From an uncultured Ruminiclostridium sp. (lineage in GTDB: Bacteria > Bacillota > Clostridia > Oscillospirales > Ruminococcaceae), in assembly GCA_947627695.1 (NCBI GenBank), contig CANQXF010000004.1, positions 1 to 64,000 on the forward strand: 64,000 bases of DNA, in the 5' to 3' direction. Made by a program: the position numbers and the translations under genes. Under the pieces are notes generated by a model that saw only the letters and a list, made by a program, of their open reading frames with translations, was not told the origin of the DNA and did no database searches. The number at the start of each line of letters is the position of its first letter. Position 1 is the first letter of the stretch. Shown in pieces: positions 22,088 through 31,223 of the stretch.

Positions 22088-23043
22088 GGGACGACCCTAA
22101 CCTTGACCACCGCAAGGCGGCGGTGATAGGCTGCGGCTTTGTGGGCTCGGCTATCGCCTTTACCCTTATGCAAAGGGGAATTTTCTCCGAAATGGTGCTT
22201 ATCGACGTGAACGTGAAAAAGGCGGAGGGCGAGGCTCTGGACATCAGTCACGGTCTGCCTTACAGCGCGCCTATGGAGATTTATGCGGGGAATTACGACG
22301 ATATTGCGGACGCCGCATTTATAGTTATCGCTGCGGGAGCTAACCAGAAGCCCGGGGAAACACGCCCTCAGCTTATCGAAAAAAATCTTGAGATATTCTC
22401 AAAGATAATCCCCGAAATAAAAAAGCGGGACTGTCAGGGGATAATCCTTGTGGTGTCAAATCCTGTGGATATCCTGACCTACGCTGCGCTGAAGATGTCG
22501 GGCTTTCCCCCTCACAGGGTGATCGGTTCGGGGACGGTGCTGGATACCGCAAGGCTGAAATATCTGCTGGGGCGGCGGCTGGACGTGGACGCAAGGAGCG
22601 TTCACGCCGTGATAATCGGCGAGCACGGCGACAGCGAGCTTGCGGTATGGAGTGGCGCAAACGTTTCGGGGGTGGACCTGAACCACTTTTGCGAGCTGAG
22701 GGGCTTTTCTCAGCACAGGGAAGCTATGGACAAAATCTACCGTGAGGTGCGGGACAGCGCTTACGAGATCATTGAGAGAAAGGGCGCCTCCTATTATGGG
22801 ATAGCTATGGCGGTAGCCAGAATAGCGGAATGTATCGACAGGGACGAACATTCCGTCCTGCCGATTTCCGTGCTGCTGGACGGGGAGTACGGGATAAGCG
22901 GGCTGTGCCTGAGCATTCCCGCCGTCGTGGGAGCAGGCGGAGCAGAAAAGGTGCTGGAAATACCGCTTAGCGGTGCGGAACAGCGTATGCTCACGGCGTC
23001 GGCGAAGGAAGTGGAAAAACAACTTTTACAGTGTAAAGTGTAA
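22084..23043 (+). CDS. ldh: L-lactate dehydrogenase
   Basis: [38 protein letters not shown]; overlaps eno by 4 nt; last codons LQCKV* lie in repeat A7. Confidence 0.94.
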   Translation: MRDDPNLDHRKAAVIGCGFVGSAIAFTLMQRGIFSEMVLIDVNVKKAEGEALDISHGLPYSAPMEIYAGNYDDIADAAFIVIAAGANQKPGETRPQLIEKNLEIFSKIIPEIKKRDCQGIILVVSNPVDILTYAALKMSGFPPHRVIGSGTVLDTARLKYLLGRRLDVDARSVHAVIIGEHGDSELAVWSGANVSGVDLNHFCELRGFSQHREAMDKIYREVRDSAYEIIERKGASYYGIAMAVARIAECIDRDEHSVLPISVLLDGEYGISGLCLSIPAVVGAGGAEKVLEIPLSGAEQRMLTASAKEVEKQLLQCKV

Positions 23044-23205
23044 AGTGCAAAGTGCAGAGTTGTGGTATTTTTGCCTGCGGCAAAAATGGATTTTAAATAA
23101 TAAAAGTGCCGATTTAAGGAACTACCTTAAATCGGCACTTGTCATTCAAATCCGTCCGCAAAGCGGACTCCACAACTGTACACTGTACACTGTCAACTGT
23201 CAACC
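23025..23205. repeat. Family A element, copy A7 (long central hairpin type)
   Basis: TTTACAG TGTAAAG TGTAAAG TGCAAAG TGCAGAG TTGTGG; TTTTTGCC-TGC-GGCAAAAA; AAGTGCCGATTTAAGG-AACTA-CCTTAAATCGGCACTT; GTCCGC-AAA-GCGGAC. Confidence 0.9.
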
Positions 23206-25518
23206 ATTGAAAATTGCGGGATAGTAGACAACTTCAAGGTTTTCGGTATCGAAGGCAAAAACAGCTTGTGTCAGGTTGTCAACGATAGCGTCGCTGCCCT
23301 CCACAACGCTCAGATCGTCTGTAACAGCGTCTTCAAACACTTCTCCCGATGCTTCTTTCAAGGAATAAATCTCTATTCCTCCCGTTTCAAAGGTATTTCG
23401 GTTGAGAGCAAAGAAATACGGCTTGTATGCTTTTGCGGGAATGCTTTCCGCATTGTCAACGCTTTGTCCAAGTGTCGCAAAGAAATACGGCTTGTATGCT
23501 TTTGCGGGAATGTCCCAGTCAACCTCAAACTCCATTCTAAGCATTATGACATATTCGCCCTCTGACTGCCCTAACTTCATCAGCTTTATGTCATTATAAT
23601 ACATATCGTTCAAATCAAGCTGCGCCGTATTTCCCCTGTCGTCTGAAGCGACAACAATATGGTTATCCACAAGTTTTACAGTGTAGTTGTCAAGCGTATC
23701 TGTGGAAACAGTCTGACTTTCGGGAAGCTCGGACGAAGCTTCCTTTGCGGTGAAGGTCAGCGATTCGGGGTCAAACGTCAGCTTATATCCATCTCCGAAG
23801 GAGTCGTACAGCGTGTTGGTGCCGGGTATCATATCGCAGTCGCCTGTGAGTAAAAAGCCGTAAAGGTCGGAGGGGTCTGTCTGATACAGCTCCGCTTTTC
23901 CCGTTTCAAAGGCTTTTTCGTTGACAGCGTAGAACAAAGCGTTGCATCTGGGAACGCTCCACAAAGCGGGCGGCTCAAACACGAGGAGATATTCGCCCTC
24001 GGTCTGTTCCAGCCTGAACATCCGGAGCAAAAGGACAAATCCTCCGTTTTCGTCCTGTATGAGGGGTATTTCATCGCAGTCTATTTTCAGCGTTCTGTCG
24101 TCGGGAGCGTAAACCGTTATTTCATACTTGTCGGCGGTGATATCGCCGGAATCCTCATCATAAGCTATTCCCGAAGCGGTAAACTGAGCGTAATATCCGT
24201 CTATCTTATCTGTGGTGAAGGTCCAGTTCTGGGGTAGCTCGGGCTGATCCTCCTTTTCAGTGTAGGTCATCGTTTGGGGGTCGAATACATAGAAGGTTTC
24301 GGGGTTGGGATAACGGTCACGGCAGGTATAAGCCTGCTCTGTCACTTCAAAATCATCTGTCACCCAAGGAGCAGGGTAGTCCTCAGGCGCGTCCTTGAGA
24401 ACGTAAGGTTTGATCTCTCCCGTTTCAAAGGTTTTGGCGTTAAGAGCGTAAAAGCGTGTGGCGTAAGGGAAACCTAAGCCCAGGTTTACGTTCACCTGAT
24501 CTTTTATCAGGATAAGAAATTCCCCGTTGCTCTCGTCCAGAGTCAGCAGGTCTACTGTGTCGTAATCAAAATCGTCGTAAGACACTGAGGCGATCGCCGT
24601 TCTGCCCGTTCCGTCCGAAGCGAGTATCACCGTAACGTCGCCGATTATTCCGTCCTCAAGAGGTCTTTCGCCTTTCACTATCCACACATGGACGTCTGAC
24701 AGCCCGACTTCGGGGGCGTCGATAACGGCGGAGTTCTCGGAGTTCTGTGCCACAGCTGCAAGCTCGCTTCGTGTGACGCTCAGGGCGTCAGGGTCGAAGG
24801 TCAGACCGTCGCCCGCACTTCTTTCAGTGCAGACGTAGACGGATCCTTCAGGCGGCGTGAGCATATCAAAATCCAGATTCGGGAGATTCGGGATATACAG
24901 CGTGTTATCCATGCATACGCAGCTGTCGTTCACCATGTAGGCGTAATAAGGGGTTTCGCCGTTGGCTTTGTATACCTGGATCTGCCCCGTTTCAAAGGAC
25001 TTTTCGTTAAGGGCGAAGAATACTGCGGTGTAAAAATCGTCCGCCTCTTCCTCCTGCTCGGACGGGGTCATACACGCCATAATCACGTATTCGTTTTCGT
25101 TTTTCAGCTTAAAGGTCTTGACTTTGACGTAATTTTCCGACGTGTTGGGCGACGGCAGGCCGCAGTTTTCAAGGTTCAGTTCGATCTCCGCTGTTCTTCC
25201 TTTCCCGTCGATAGCAAGAATGGAGGTAGCATTGCCGTCGCTGTCTTTCAGCAGCTTAACGGTATAACCGTCCGCTTTATCCTCATACAGCTCCGTAACG
25301 CCTGGCTGCAATTCGTACGACGAGCTGTCGCCTGTGTTTGACGTAAGGTCCACGTTGATACCAAAGCCGTTTCCCGCCGCCAGAGCAGCTCCTCCCGCAA
25401 ATACCGCAGCCGCAGCGCATACGGAGCAGGCGGAAACGGTGAAAATTTTTCTTTTCCTGGCGTTTTGTTCGTCACGCCGCTTTAAAATATCTCGTGTTAA
25501 TTCATCATTGTTCTTCAT
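23200..25518 (-). CDS. Membrane-anchored repeat protein paired with ECF sigma factor
   Basis: N-term cytoplasmic segment plus TM (FTVSACSVCAAAAVFAGGAALAAG); four F(F/Y)A(L/V)N-x-(K/N)-x-FETG repeats; start overlaps sigma gene end. Confidence 0.75.
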   Translation of the reverse strand: MKNNDELTRDILKRRDEQNARKRKIFTVSACSVCAAAAVFAGGAALAAGNGFGINVDLTSNTGDSSSYELQPGVTELYEDKADGYTVKLLKDSDGNATSILAIDGKGRTAEIELNLENCGLPSPNTSENYVKVKTFKLKNENEYVIMACMTPSEQEEEADDFYTAVFFALNEKSFETGQIQVYKANGETPYYAYMVNDSCVCMDNTLYIPNLPNLDFDMLTPPEGSVYVCTERSAGDGLTFDPDALSVTRSELAAVAQNSENSAVIDAPEVGLSDVHVWIVKGERPLEDGIIGDVTVILASDGTGRTAIASVSYDDFDYDTVDLLTLDESNGEFLILIKDQVNVNLGLGFPYATRFYALNAKTFETGEIKPYVLKDAPEDYPAPWVTDDFEVTEQAYTCRDRYPNPETFYVFDPQTMTYTEKEDQPELPQNWTFTTDKIDGYYAQFTASGIAYDEDSGDITADKYEITVYAPDDRTLKIDCDEIPLIQDENGGFVLLLRMFRLEQTEGEYLLVFEPPALWSVPRCNALFYAVNEKAFETGKAELYQTDPSDLYGFLLTGDCDMIPGTNTLYDSFGDGYKLTFDPESLTFTAKEASSELPESQTVSTDTLDNYTVKLVDNHIVVASDDRGNTAQLDLNDMYYNDIKLMKLGQSEGEYVIMLRMEFEVDWDIPAKAYKPYFFATLGQSVDNAESIPAKAYKPYFFALNRNTFETGGIEIYSLKEASGEVFEDAVTDDLSVVEGSDAIVDNLTQAVFAFDTENLEVVYYPAIFNG

Positions 25519-26086
25519 ATGAAAAGCCCTCCTTTTCAAGCTGTTTTTTCAGCGCTTTTCGTCCTCGTGAAAGCAGGTTTTCCACCTGCCGTCTGTTTTT
25601 GTTCATCGCCTGCTGTATCTCGGCGCTGCTGCGGTTTTCAAAGTAGGAAAGGTAAATTGCTTGGCGGTAATCCTCGTTAAGGCTCTGCAGCGCCTTTTCC
25701 ACCGCCGCCTTGTTTTCCTCCTTTAAAATAACGCTCTCCACGTCGCCGCTGACAAGCTCCGCCGTTTCAAGGTCGGTTTCCCGACTGCGGCGCTTGTTCA
25801 GGCGCTTGAGCCTGTCCATAGTCAAATTCCGCCCGATGGCGAAAAACCATGTTTTAAAGGAGCTTTTGCCGTTAAAGCGGGGCTTTTTCACCGCCAGCTT
25901 TACAAAAGCGTCCTCCATAAGCTCCTCGGAAAGGGTCATATCCCTTGTGAAGCCGTTGATGTAAAGGGTCAGCTCATTGGCGTACAGGCGGACAAGCTCC
26001 GCCATTCCCTCGTCGTCGCCTTTGACGTAGCGTTTGTATGCGTTTTCGCCTTCGTCCACGGGATATTCCTCCTCTCCTTTTTTCAC
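25505..26086 (-). CDS. ECF-type RNA polymerase sigma factor
   Basis: 193 aa: sigma region 2 (SFKTWFFAIGRNLTMDRLKR) and region 4 (LNEDYRQAIYLSYFENRSSAEIQQAMNKNRRQVENLLSRGRKALKK). Confidence 0.93.
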   Translation of the reverse strand: MKKGEEEYPVDEGENAYKRYVKGDDEGMAELVRLYANELTLYINGFTRDMTLSEELMEDAFVKLAVKKPRFNGKSSFKTWFFAIGRNLTMDRLKRLNKRRSRETDLETAELVSGDVESVILKEENKAAVEKALQSLNEDYRQAIYLSYFENRSSAEIQQAMNKNRRQVENLLSRGRKALKKQLEKEGFSYEEQ

Positions 26087-26142
26087 TTGTTAGACTGCTT
26101 TTTGGGGAAAAACGCTCAGCTTGGGAGCGACTTTTAAAAAAT

Positions 26143-26173
26143 AAAAAAGAGGAACGTTGCGTTCCTCTTTTTT
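26143..26173 (-). terminator. Rho-independent terminator downstream of rpmE (symmetric)
   Basis: AAAAAAGAGGAACG-TTG-CGTTCCTCTTTTTT. Confidence 0.85.
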
Positions 26174-26176
26174 CGA

Positions 26177-26392
26177 TTACTTTTCCGTTTCCTTCTTCAA
26201 GCCGAACTTCTTGTTGAACTTGTCAACACGTCCGCCGCTGTCTACCAGCTTCTGCTTACCGGTGAAGAAAGGGTGGCACTTGGAGCAGATCTCCACTCTG
26301 ATGTCCTGCTTGGTGGAGCGTGTTTCGATCACGTTGCCGCAGGCGCACTTGATAGTGGTGGGCTTGTAATCGGGATGGATACCCTCTTTCAT
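26177..26392 (-). CDS. rpmE: 50S ribosomal protein L31 (zinc-ribbon form)
   Basis: [48 protein letters not shown]. Confidence 0.97.
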   Translation of the reverse strand: MKEGIHPDYKPTTIKCACGNVIETRSTKQDIRVEICSKCHPFFTGKQKLVDSGGRVDKFNKKFGLKKETEK

Positions 26393-26625
26393 ATTGTCAC
26401 CGCCTTTTCCTTTTATGCTCAGCCTTATGGGGAGCAACCCATAAGTGGTTAATTCGCAGGAAAGATTATAACACACGGAAGTGAGTTTGTCAAGGGGTAA
26501 ATTGATATTTCGGTCTCAGGTTGACATTTAAGGCAAAAATCAGTAAAATATATATAAAATTGTAAAGAGCAGGCGGATATAAGCGGATTCCGCCCAACAG
26601 CTTCTTGTTCTGAGGCGGTGACGTT

Positions 26626-26964
26626 GTGGTTTATACGATTGATGAGATAAAAAAATTAGTCGCTCCCGTGGCGGAGAAATATAATCTTGAAAAAGTGTAT
26701 CTCTTCGGCTCCTACGCCCGCGGAGAAGCCACAGAAAACAGCGACGTGGATTTAAAGATCGACGGCGACGGGGATATACGTTCCTTGTTTGAATTAAGCG
26801 GTTTGTTTCTGGAGCTTCAGGAGGCTTTGAAAAAGTCAATCGATTTGGTAACGGCGTCCGCCTTGCGTCAGGATATGGACGACCCGTTAACACAAAAATT
26901 TGCCGCCGAAATACAAAGGGAAGAAAAGCTCATTTACGCCAGACCTGCGTTGAAGCAAGGATAA
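26626..26964 (+). CDS. MNT-type minimal nucleotidyltransferase
   Basis: KVYLFGSYARGEATENSDVDLKID motif. Confidence 0.88.
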   Translation: MVYTIDEIKKLVAPVAEKYNLEKVYLFGSYARGEATENSDVDLKIDGDGDIRSLFELSGLFLELQEALKKSIDLVTASALRQDMDDPLTQKFAAEIQREEKLIYARPALKQG

Positions 26965-27068
26965 CGTATTTCCCGCAAGCTCCGCGGCGAAGAGGAGGAT
27001 AAAAACGGCTTTACGGCATTGAACCCTTTGAAAATCGCCGCCGTTTTTGCGATAAGGAAAACAAAATT

Positions 27069-28421
27069 ATGAAATCGGAATATAAATTCAAGAGAAATTT
27101 TTATTATGCAGTGGAAAAAGCAATTTCGGAAAGCAGCGTCACCTTTTTGCTGGGAGCAAGACGGTGCGGAAAAACCGTTTGCTTAAAGCAGCTGCAAGAC
27201 AAGTTTTCAGCAGGAAACGAGTTTGACGAAGTAAGCTATGTTGATACAAAAAGGGAGCTTGCGTCAACGTCGGATAAGAGCTTGTTTATAAATGAGGTAA
27301 GAAAAGCTGTCGTCAATAATGAAAAGAAATTGTTCCTGATAGACGAAACAACGTACTTAAATCAGCCTGACTGCGCAATAATGGACGTTCAAGATGCATT
27401 TACTTCATTCCACAACACAAATACAAAGGTAGTATTTACAGGAAATCCGTCAAGAGCGTTGGAGTGTTGGGGACATCGCGCGTTCGCAGGAGACGCGATT
27501 TTTATCAGAACTGATTTTCTGAGCTATCCCGAATGGCTTGCTTTTAAAGGAATGACCGAGGTGTCTGAAGAAACGTATGAACAATTTGTTCACGGAACGA
27601 GAGAATTTTACTCCGAATTTCACGGAACAAAAGAATACTTGCAGGACTGCCTTGATGAAACAGCCGTGTCTAATTCAAGAGCCGCAGAATTGATTTTAAA
27701 CAATGATTGCGGCGGATTGAACGCAGACAAATTGTCAGCCGTTCTTTATGCTTCATTGGTATCGTCACTCAGCCAAAAGCATTTACAAGATACTGTAACA
27801 AAGCTTTCCCCTGAAGAAATAACCGAAAGATACGGCAATTATCAGGATATGAGCGCTTACGAGCTTAGACGAGCGTTACAGTTCCTGCACAACTGCGGCT
27901 TGATCACGATAACGTACGTATCTTCTTCTTTTGACGTAAAGCCTTACGTTGTTCAGGATTTTCTTAACGAAGCGCAGGATTGGAGCAAGCCCGAAATCCT
28001 CAGAAATCTGAATATCAGCATTAAATATCCTATGTTCTATGTTGATATGCTTGAAAGTATATTGAAAGAACGGTTTTCAGAAAAGCTGCCTGAAAATTTG
28101 CTGGGAAGAATTGCAGAAAATCACGTAAGAGCAATTTTACCTGATACTGGCTGCTTTAAATATCGCGACCCGCAAGGCAGAGAGATAGATTACGTCAGAA
28201 AGAACGCGAAAAAAGCAATAGATATTTCAGTGACAAACGAAAAACTTTCTTCAACACATTTCGACGTTCTCCCTGACGGCTATGAAAAGATCCTGCTCAC
28301 GAAAGGCAATAAGGGCAAACAAGGCGACATAGAGTGTGTACCTTATTATCAGTTTATTTACGATAATTCGCAGGGCAGGGAGCTTGCGAATCGCAGGGAA
28401 AACGGCGGAGAAAAAACCTGA
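27069..28421 (+). CDS. AAA family ATPase (AAA_14/DUF4143-like)
   Basis: FLLGARRCGKTVCLKQLQ Walker A; C-term YRDPQGREIDYVRKNAKKAIDISVT. Confidence 0.82.
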   Translation: MKSEYKFKRNFYYAVEKAISESSVTFLLGARRCGKTVCLKQLQDKFSAGNEFDEVSYVDTKRELASTSDKSLFINEVRKAVVNNEKKLFLIDETTYLNQPDCAIMDVQDAFTSFHNTNTKVVFTGNPSRALECWGHRAFAGDAIFIRTDFLSYPEWLAFKGMTEVSEETYEQFVHGTREFYSEFHGTKEYLQDCLDETAVSNSRAAELILNNDCGGLNADKLSAVLYASLVSSLSQKHLQDTVTKLSPEEITERYGNYQDMSAYELRRALQFLHNCGLITITYVSSSFDVKPYVVQDFLNEAQDWSKPEILRNLNISIKYPMFYVDMLESILKERFSEKLPENLLGRIAENHVRAILPDTGCFKYRDPQGREIDYVRKNAKKAIDISVTNEKLSSTHFDVLPDGYEKILLTKGNKGKQGDIECVPYYQFIYDNSQGRELANRRENGGEKT

Positions 28422-28522
28422 CTTACGGCATAAAAAAGAGCCTCTTTAGCCGCACTGACATAGAAAACCGCAAAGCGCCCCGAGGCGGCTATTGTATCTG
28501 ACTATTATTATTTGATTTTTTA

Positions 28523-28553
28523 GCGGTGCAGCTTTTGCGGCTGCGCCGTTTTT
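28523..28553 (+). terminator. Putative terminator after the ATPase gene
   Basis: GCGGTGCAGC-TTTTGCG-GCTGCGCCGTTTTT. Confidence 0.6.
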
Positions 28554-28733
28554 GCTGTGCCGACTTTATTTCTGATATGGTTTCCGGCTCTTTGTAGACT
28601 GCCCACGAATGATCCCGACGCCGTTCAGGTAAATGTGATCAGCTTACTCATTCGCCGTCGATATATTTCGGGTCAAAAACAGAGCGTCCGACGTTGCCCG
28701 AACGCTCTGAAAAAAAACAGTTTCGCAGGTGGG

Positions 28734-29342
28734 TCATTCCCAAACATCAAGCTTTCTGTCTTTATAATAAAACTCCCTGTCCTTCTCGCCAATTTCACGA
28801 ATAACACGGCAGGGAACGCCAAAGGCAACTACATTCGCAGGAATATCATGGGTCACAACGCTCCCTGCTCCGATAACAGAATTATCGCCTATCGTGATCC
28901 CCGGCATTATCTGGCAGCCTGAACCTATCCAGACATTTCTCCCAATATGGATAGGGAGGTTGTAAACGTAGTGATGTTCCCGCAAGATCGGCAGAATAGG
29001 GTGTCCCGAAGTGGTAAAGACAACATTGGGAGATACCATTGAATAATCGCCGATGTAGATATGCTCATCATCTACAAATGTGACATTTGAATTGATATAG
29101 ATACCTTTTCCCAAATGGACGTGTTTACAGCCCCAGTTCGCATTGAGGGGCGTTTCCACTGTGCAGCCCGTTCCCACTTCCGCAAACACCTCCTGCAAAA
29201 GGTTTTGCCGAAGCTCCGTCTCGGTAGGAAGCGTGCGGTTATACTCTGTCATTTTGTCTTGATAGATATGCTGGTCGCCAAGTAATGCGGGATCATCATA
29301 GCGGTATGGCAGACCCTGCTGTTTGCGTTTAACATTATCCAT
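28734..29342 (-). CDS. Sugar O-acetyltransferase (maltose/galactoside type, LbH fold)
   Basis: NANWGCKHVHLGKGIYINSNVTFVDDEHIYIGDYSMVSPNVVFTTSGHP; hexapeptide repeats. Confidence 0.92.
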   Translation of the reverse strand: MDNVKRKQQGLPYRYDDPALLGDQHIYQDKMTEYNRTLPTETELRQNLLQEVFAEVGTGCTVETPLNANWGCKHVHLGKGIYINSNVTFVDDEHIYIGDYSMVSPNVVFTTSGHPILPILREHHYVYNLPIHIGRNVWIGSGCQIMPGITIGDNSVIGAGSVVTHDIPANVVAFGVPCRVIREIGEKDREFYYKDRKLDVWE

Positions 29343-29395
29343 AATTCAGATCCTCCTAACAATCCGATTTGTCAAACAGGAATTTGACCTTACGT

Positions 29396-30055
29396 TCATT
29401 TCGCCAGCAAGCAGCTTTCGTCCACCCTGCGGCATATTTCATCAGTCGAAACCGTTCCGTCCAAAATTATCGTGTACCAATGTTTCTTGTTCATATGCCA
29501 GCCGGGGAAGAAACGAGCGTTATCAATGAGGCTTTCCATTACTTCCGGTGCGGTGCGCAGGTCGATAATTTCCACAATTTCATCAGACGGAAGCCCGAGC
29601 TTGCGGCGGGAAACAGACAGCAACGCGCCGTACCATGTTTCATTGTCCTTACGACGCCAGACGGCATTATCGGGAAATTTATCCCATAGGTATTCAAGCT
29701 CGTCCCCGTATTTTTCACGGACATAAGCGATGAGCGCAACGGACTGCTCCGCCTTGAATACCGCCGTTTCATAACAGCGATCGGCGATATCCTGCAAGAT
29801 ATTTGTTACAGCCGTTCTGACCTCGCCGACAAATTTGCCGACTGCGTCTGTTTTGTAAAGGACATACTCCTCGCCGGTGGCAATTTCCGTCAGTGTGGTA
29901 TCCGGCACTATTCCTTTGCCTACGGTAATTTCCAATGCAAAGGCATTGTCCAGAATATTCGTGCCGTATCTGTAGATACTGCGTATTTTCTGAAAGCCGT
30001 AATTTTCCAGCCTTTCAGGAACAGCCTTTTTTCGCAGAAAAATATCTTCAAACAT
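29396..30055 (-). CDS. MmcQ/YjbR-family protein with N-terminal extension
   Basis: C-term LIDNARFFPGWHMNKKHWYTIILDGTVSTDEICRRVDESCLL. Confidence 0.82.
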   Translation of the reverse strand: MFEDIFLRKKAVPERLENYGFQKIRSIYRYGTNILDNAFALEITVGKGIVPDTTLTEIATGEEYVLYKTDAVGKFVGEVRTAVTNILQDIADRCYETAVFKAEQSVALIAYVREKYGDELEYLWDKFPDNAVWRRKDNETWYGALLSVSRRKLGLPSDEIVEIIDLRTAPEVMESLIDNARFFPGWHMNKKHWYTIILDGTVSTDEICRRVDESCLLAK

Positions 30056-30062
30056 GGTATCG

Positions 30063-30158
30063 TCACCTCCGTAAATACCGATCTGCCGCCTTTATTGTTC
30101 CTGCGGCAAACATGGCACGACTCCAAGTGGATAGAGCTAATTTTTCTTGATGATTCAT
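30063..30158 (-). CDS. Small ORF (31 aa) between TauE-like and YjbR genes
   Basis: My reading MNHQEKLALSTWSRAMFAAGTIKAADRYLRR*; upstream GGGGGACAG; last codons form GGAGG of the next gene's RBS. Confidence 0.5.
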   Translation of the reverse strand: MNHQEKLALSTWSRAMFAAGTIKAADRYLRR

Positions 30159-30171
30159 TTCTGTCCCCCTG

Positions 30172-30981
30172 TCAAATGATCTTTCCGAGACTGTTAATAA
30201 AGATCATAGAAAGTCCGAGTACAAGTAATATAGCTCCCGTAACATACCCTACTGTTTTACCGTTTACTTTGTTTGCAAACCGTGCGCTGATAAGCGAAAA
30301 CAGAGTCGCAGCTACAATTGCTGTCAAAAGGAAATCCCAACATTCAAGAATGATGGTCGGTTCAATGATAATGTGACTGACCGAGGCTATCAATGCTGTG
30401 AAGGTCATAATGAAGGTCGAAGTGCCGACTGCCGTTTTTCGTTCATAACCCAGCATTGCGGTAAATACTATCAGCATCATCATACCGCCGCCCGAACCGA
30501 AATATCCTGTTCCAAAACCGATGGTCAACCCGAAGAACAAGGAAACTGCGATCTCCTTGAACGTCAATTTGACCTTGCCGTCCTTTACGGGACGTTCCTT
30601 TGAGTCGGGCTTTACAAGAAAGCGAATACCGATCGCAACACAAAGAAACAGCGAGAAACCTCCAAGCACCGATTGATGTGTAAAATAAGCGGCTACCGAA
30701 CCGACAGTACACATACCGATAATGCAGGCGGCTATCAGCCAGCCGTGCTTTAAGTCTATTTTCTTATTTTTTGCGTAAACGCCTGTGGTAACAGCCGAGC
30801 CGAGTATGTCGCTGGCAAGAGCGATCGCCGTTGCCATATAAGCGCCATGTTCACCGCCGAAGGTCGGGCACAGCACGATCATAAGAGGAACCATTGCGGT
30901 TGCCGCGCTTAATCCCACCAAGCCTGTTCCTATGCCCGCAAGTGCCGCTGCAAGCGTTACAACTATATATTCATACCCCAT
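30172..30981 (-). CDS. Sulfite exporter TauE/SafE family protein
   Basis: Polytopic 269 aa; GIGTGLVGLSAATAMVPLMIV...GFGTGYFGSGGGMMMLIVF. Confidence 0.9.
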   Translation of the reverse strand: MGYEYIVVTLAAALAGIGTGLVGLSAATAMVPLMIVLCPTFGGEHGAYMATAIALASDILGSAVTTGVYAKNKKIDLKHGWLIAACIIGMCTVGSVAAYFTHQSVLGGFSLFLCVAIGIRFLVKPDSKERPVKDGKVKLTFKEIAVSLFFGLTIGFGTGYFGSGGGMMMLIVFTAMLGYERKTAVGTSTFIMTFTALIASVSHIIIEPTIILECWDFLLTAIVAATLFSLISARFANKVNGKTVGYVTGAILLVLGLSMIFINSLGKII

Positions 30982-31047
30982 ATGACATCTCCGTGCTGCG
31001 TCAGATCCCGATTTGCCGTCTTCATACCGACAAGCGGGAAGCTGTAG

Positions 31048-31195
31048 TTATCCTCTTACCATTCTGAAAAAAGTACCTGTTTCAATCCCGGTCGTCAATT
31101 CATACTGCTCACCGTCAATATGAAACCCTGCGTTTTTATAGCACTTTACTGCTCTCATATTCCAAGTGCGCCCTTCAAGATACAGCGGCTTTCGC
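31048..31195 (-). pseudogene. C-terminal remnant of a GNAT acetyltransferase
   Basis: Minus strand reads RKPLYLEGRTWNMRAVKCYKNAGFHIDGEQYELTTGIETGTFFRMVRG*, without an N-terminal acetyl-CoA domain or start. Confidence 0.7.
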
Positions 31196-31223
31196 GCTTT
31201 ATGTTAAAGCCGGAACTTCAAAA

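Noticed and set aside
28557-28922. Plus-strand ORF MPTLFLIWFPALCRLPTND...
   Set aside because: Largely antisense to the acetyltransferase gene and lacks a convincing RBS.
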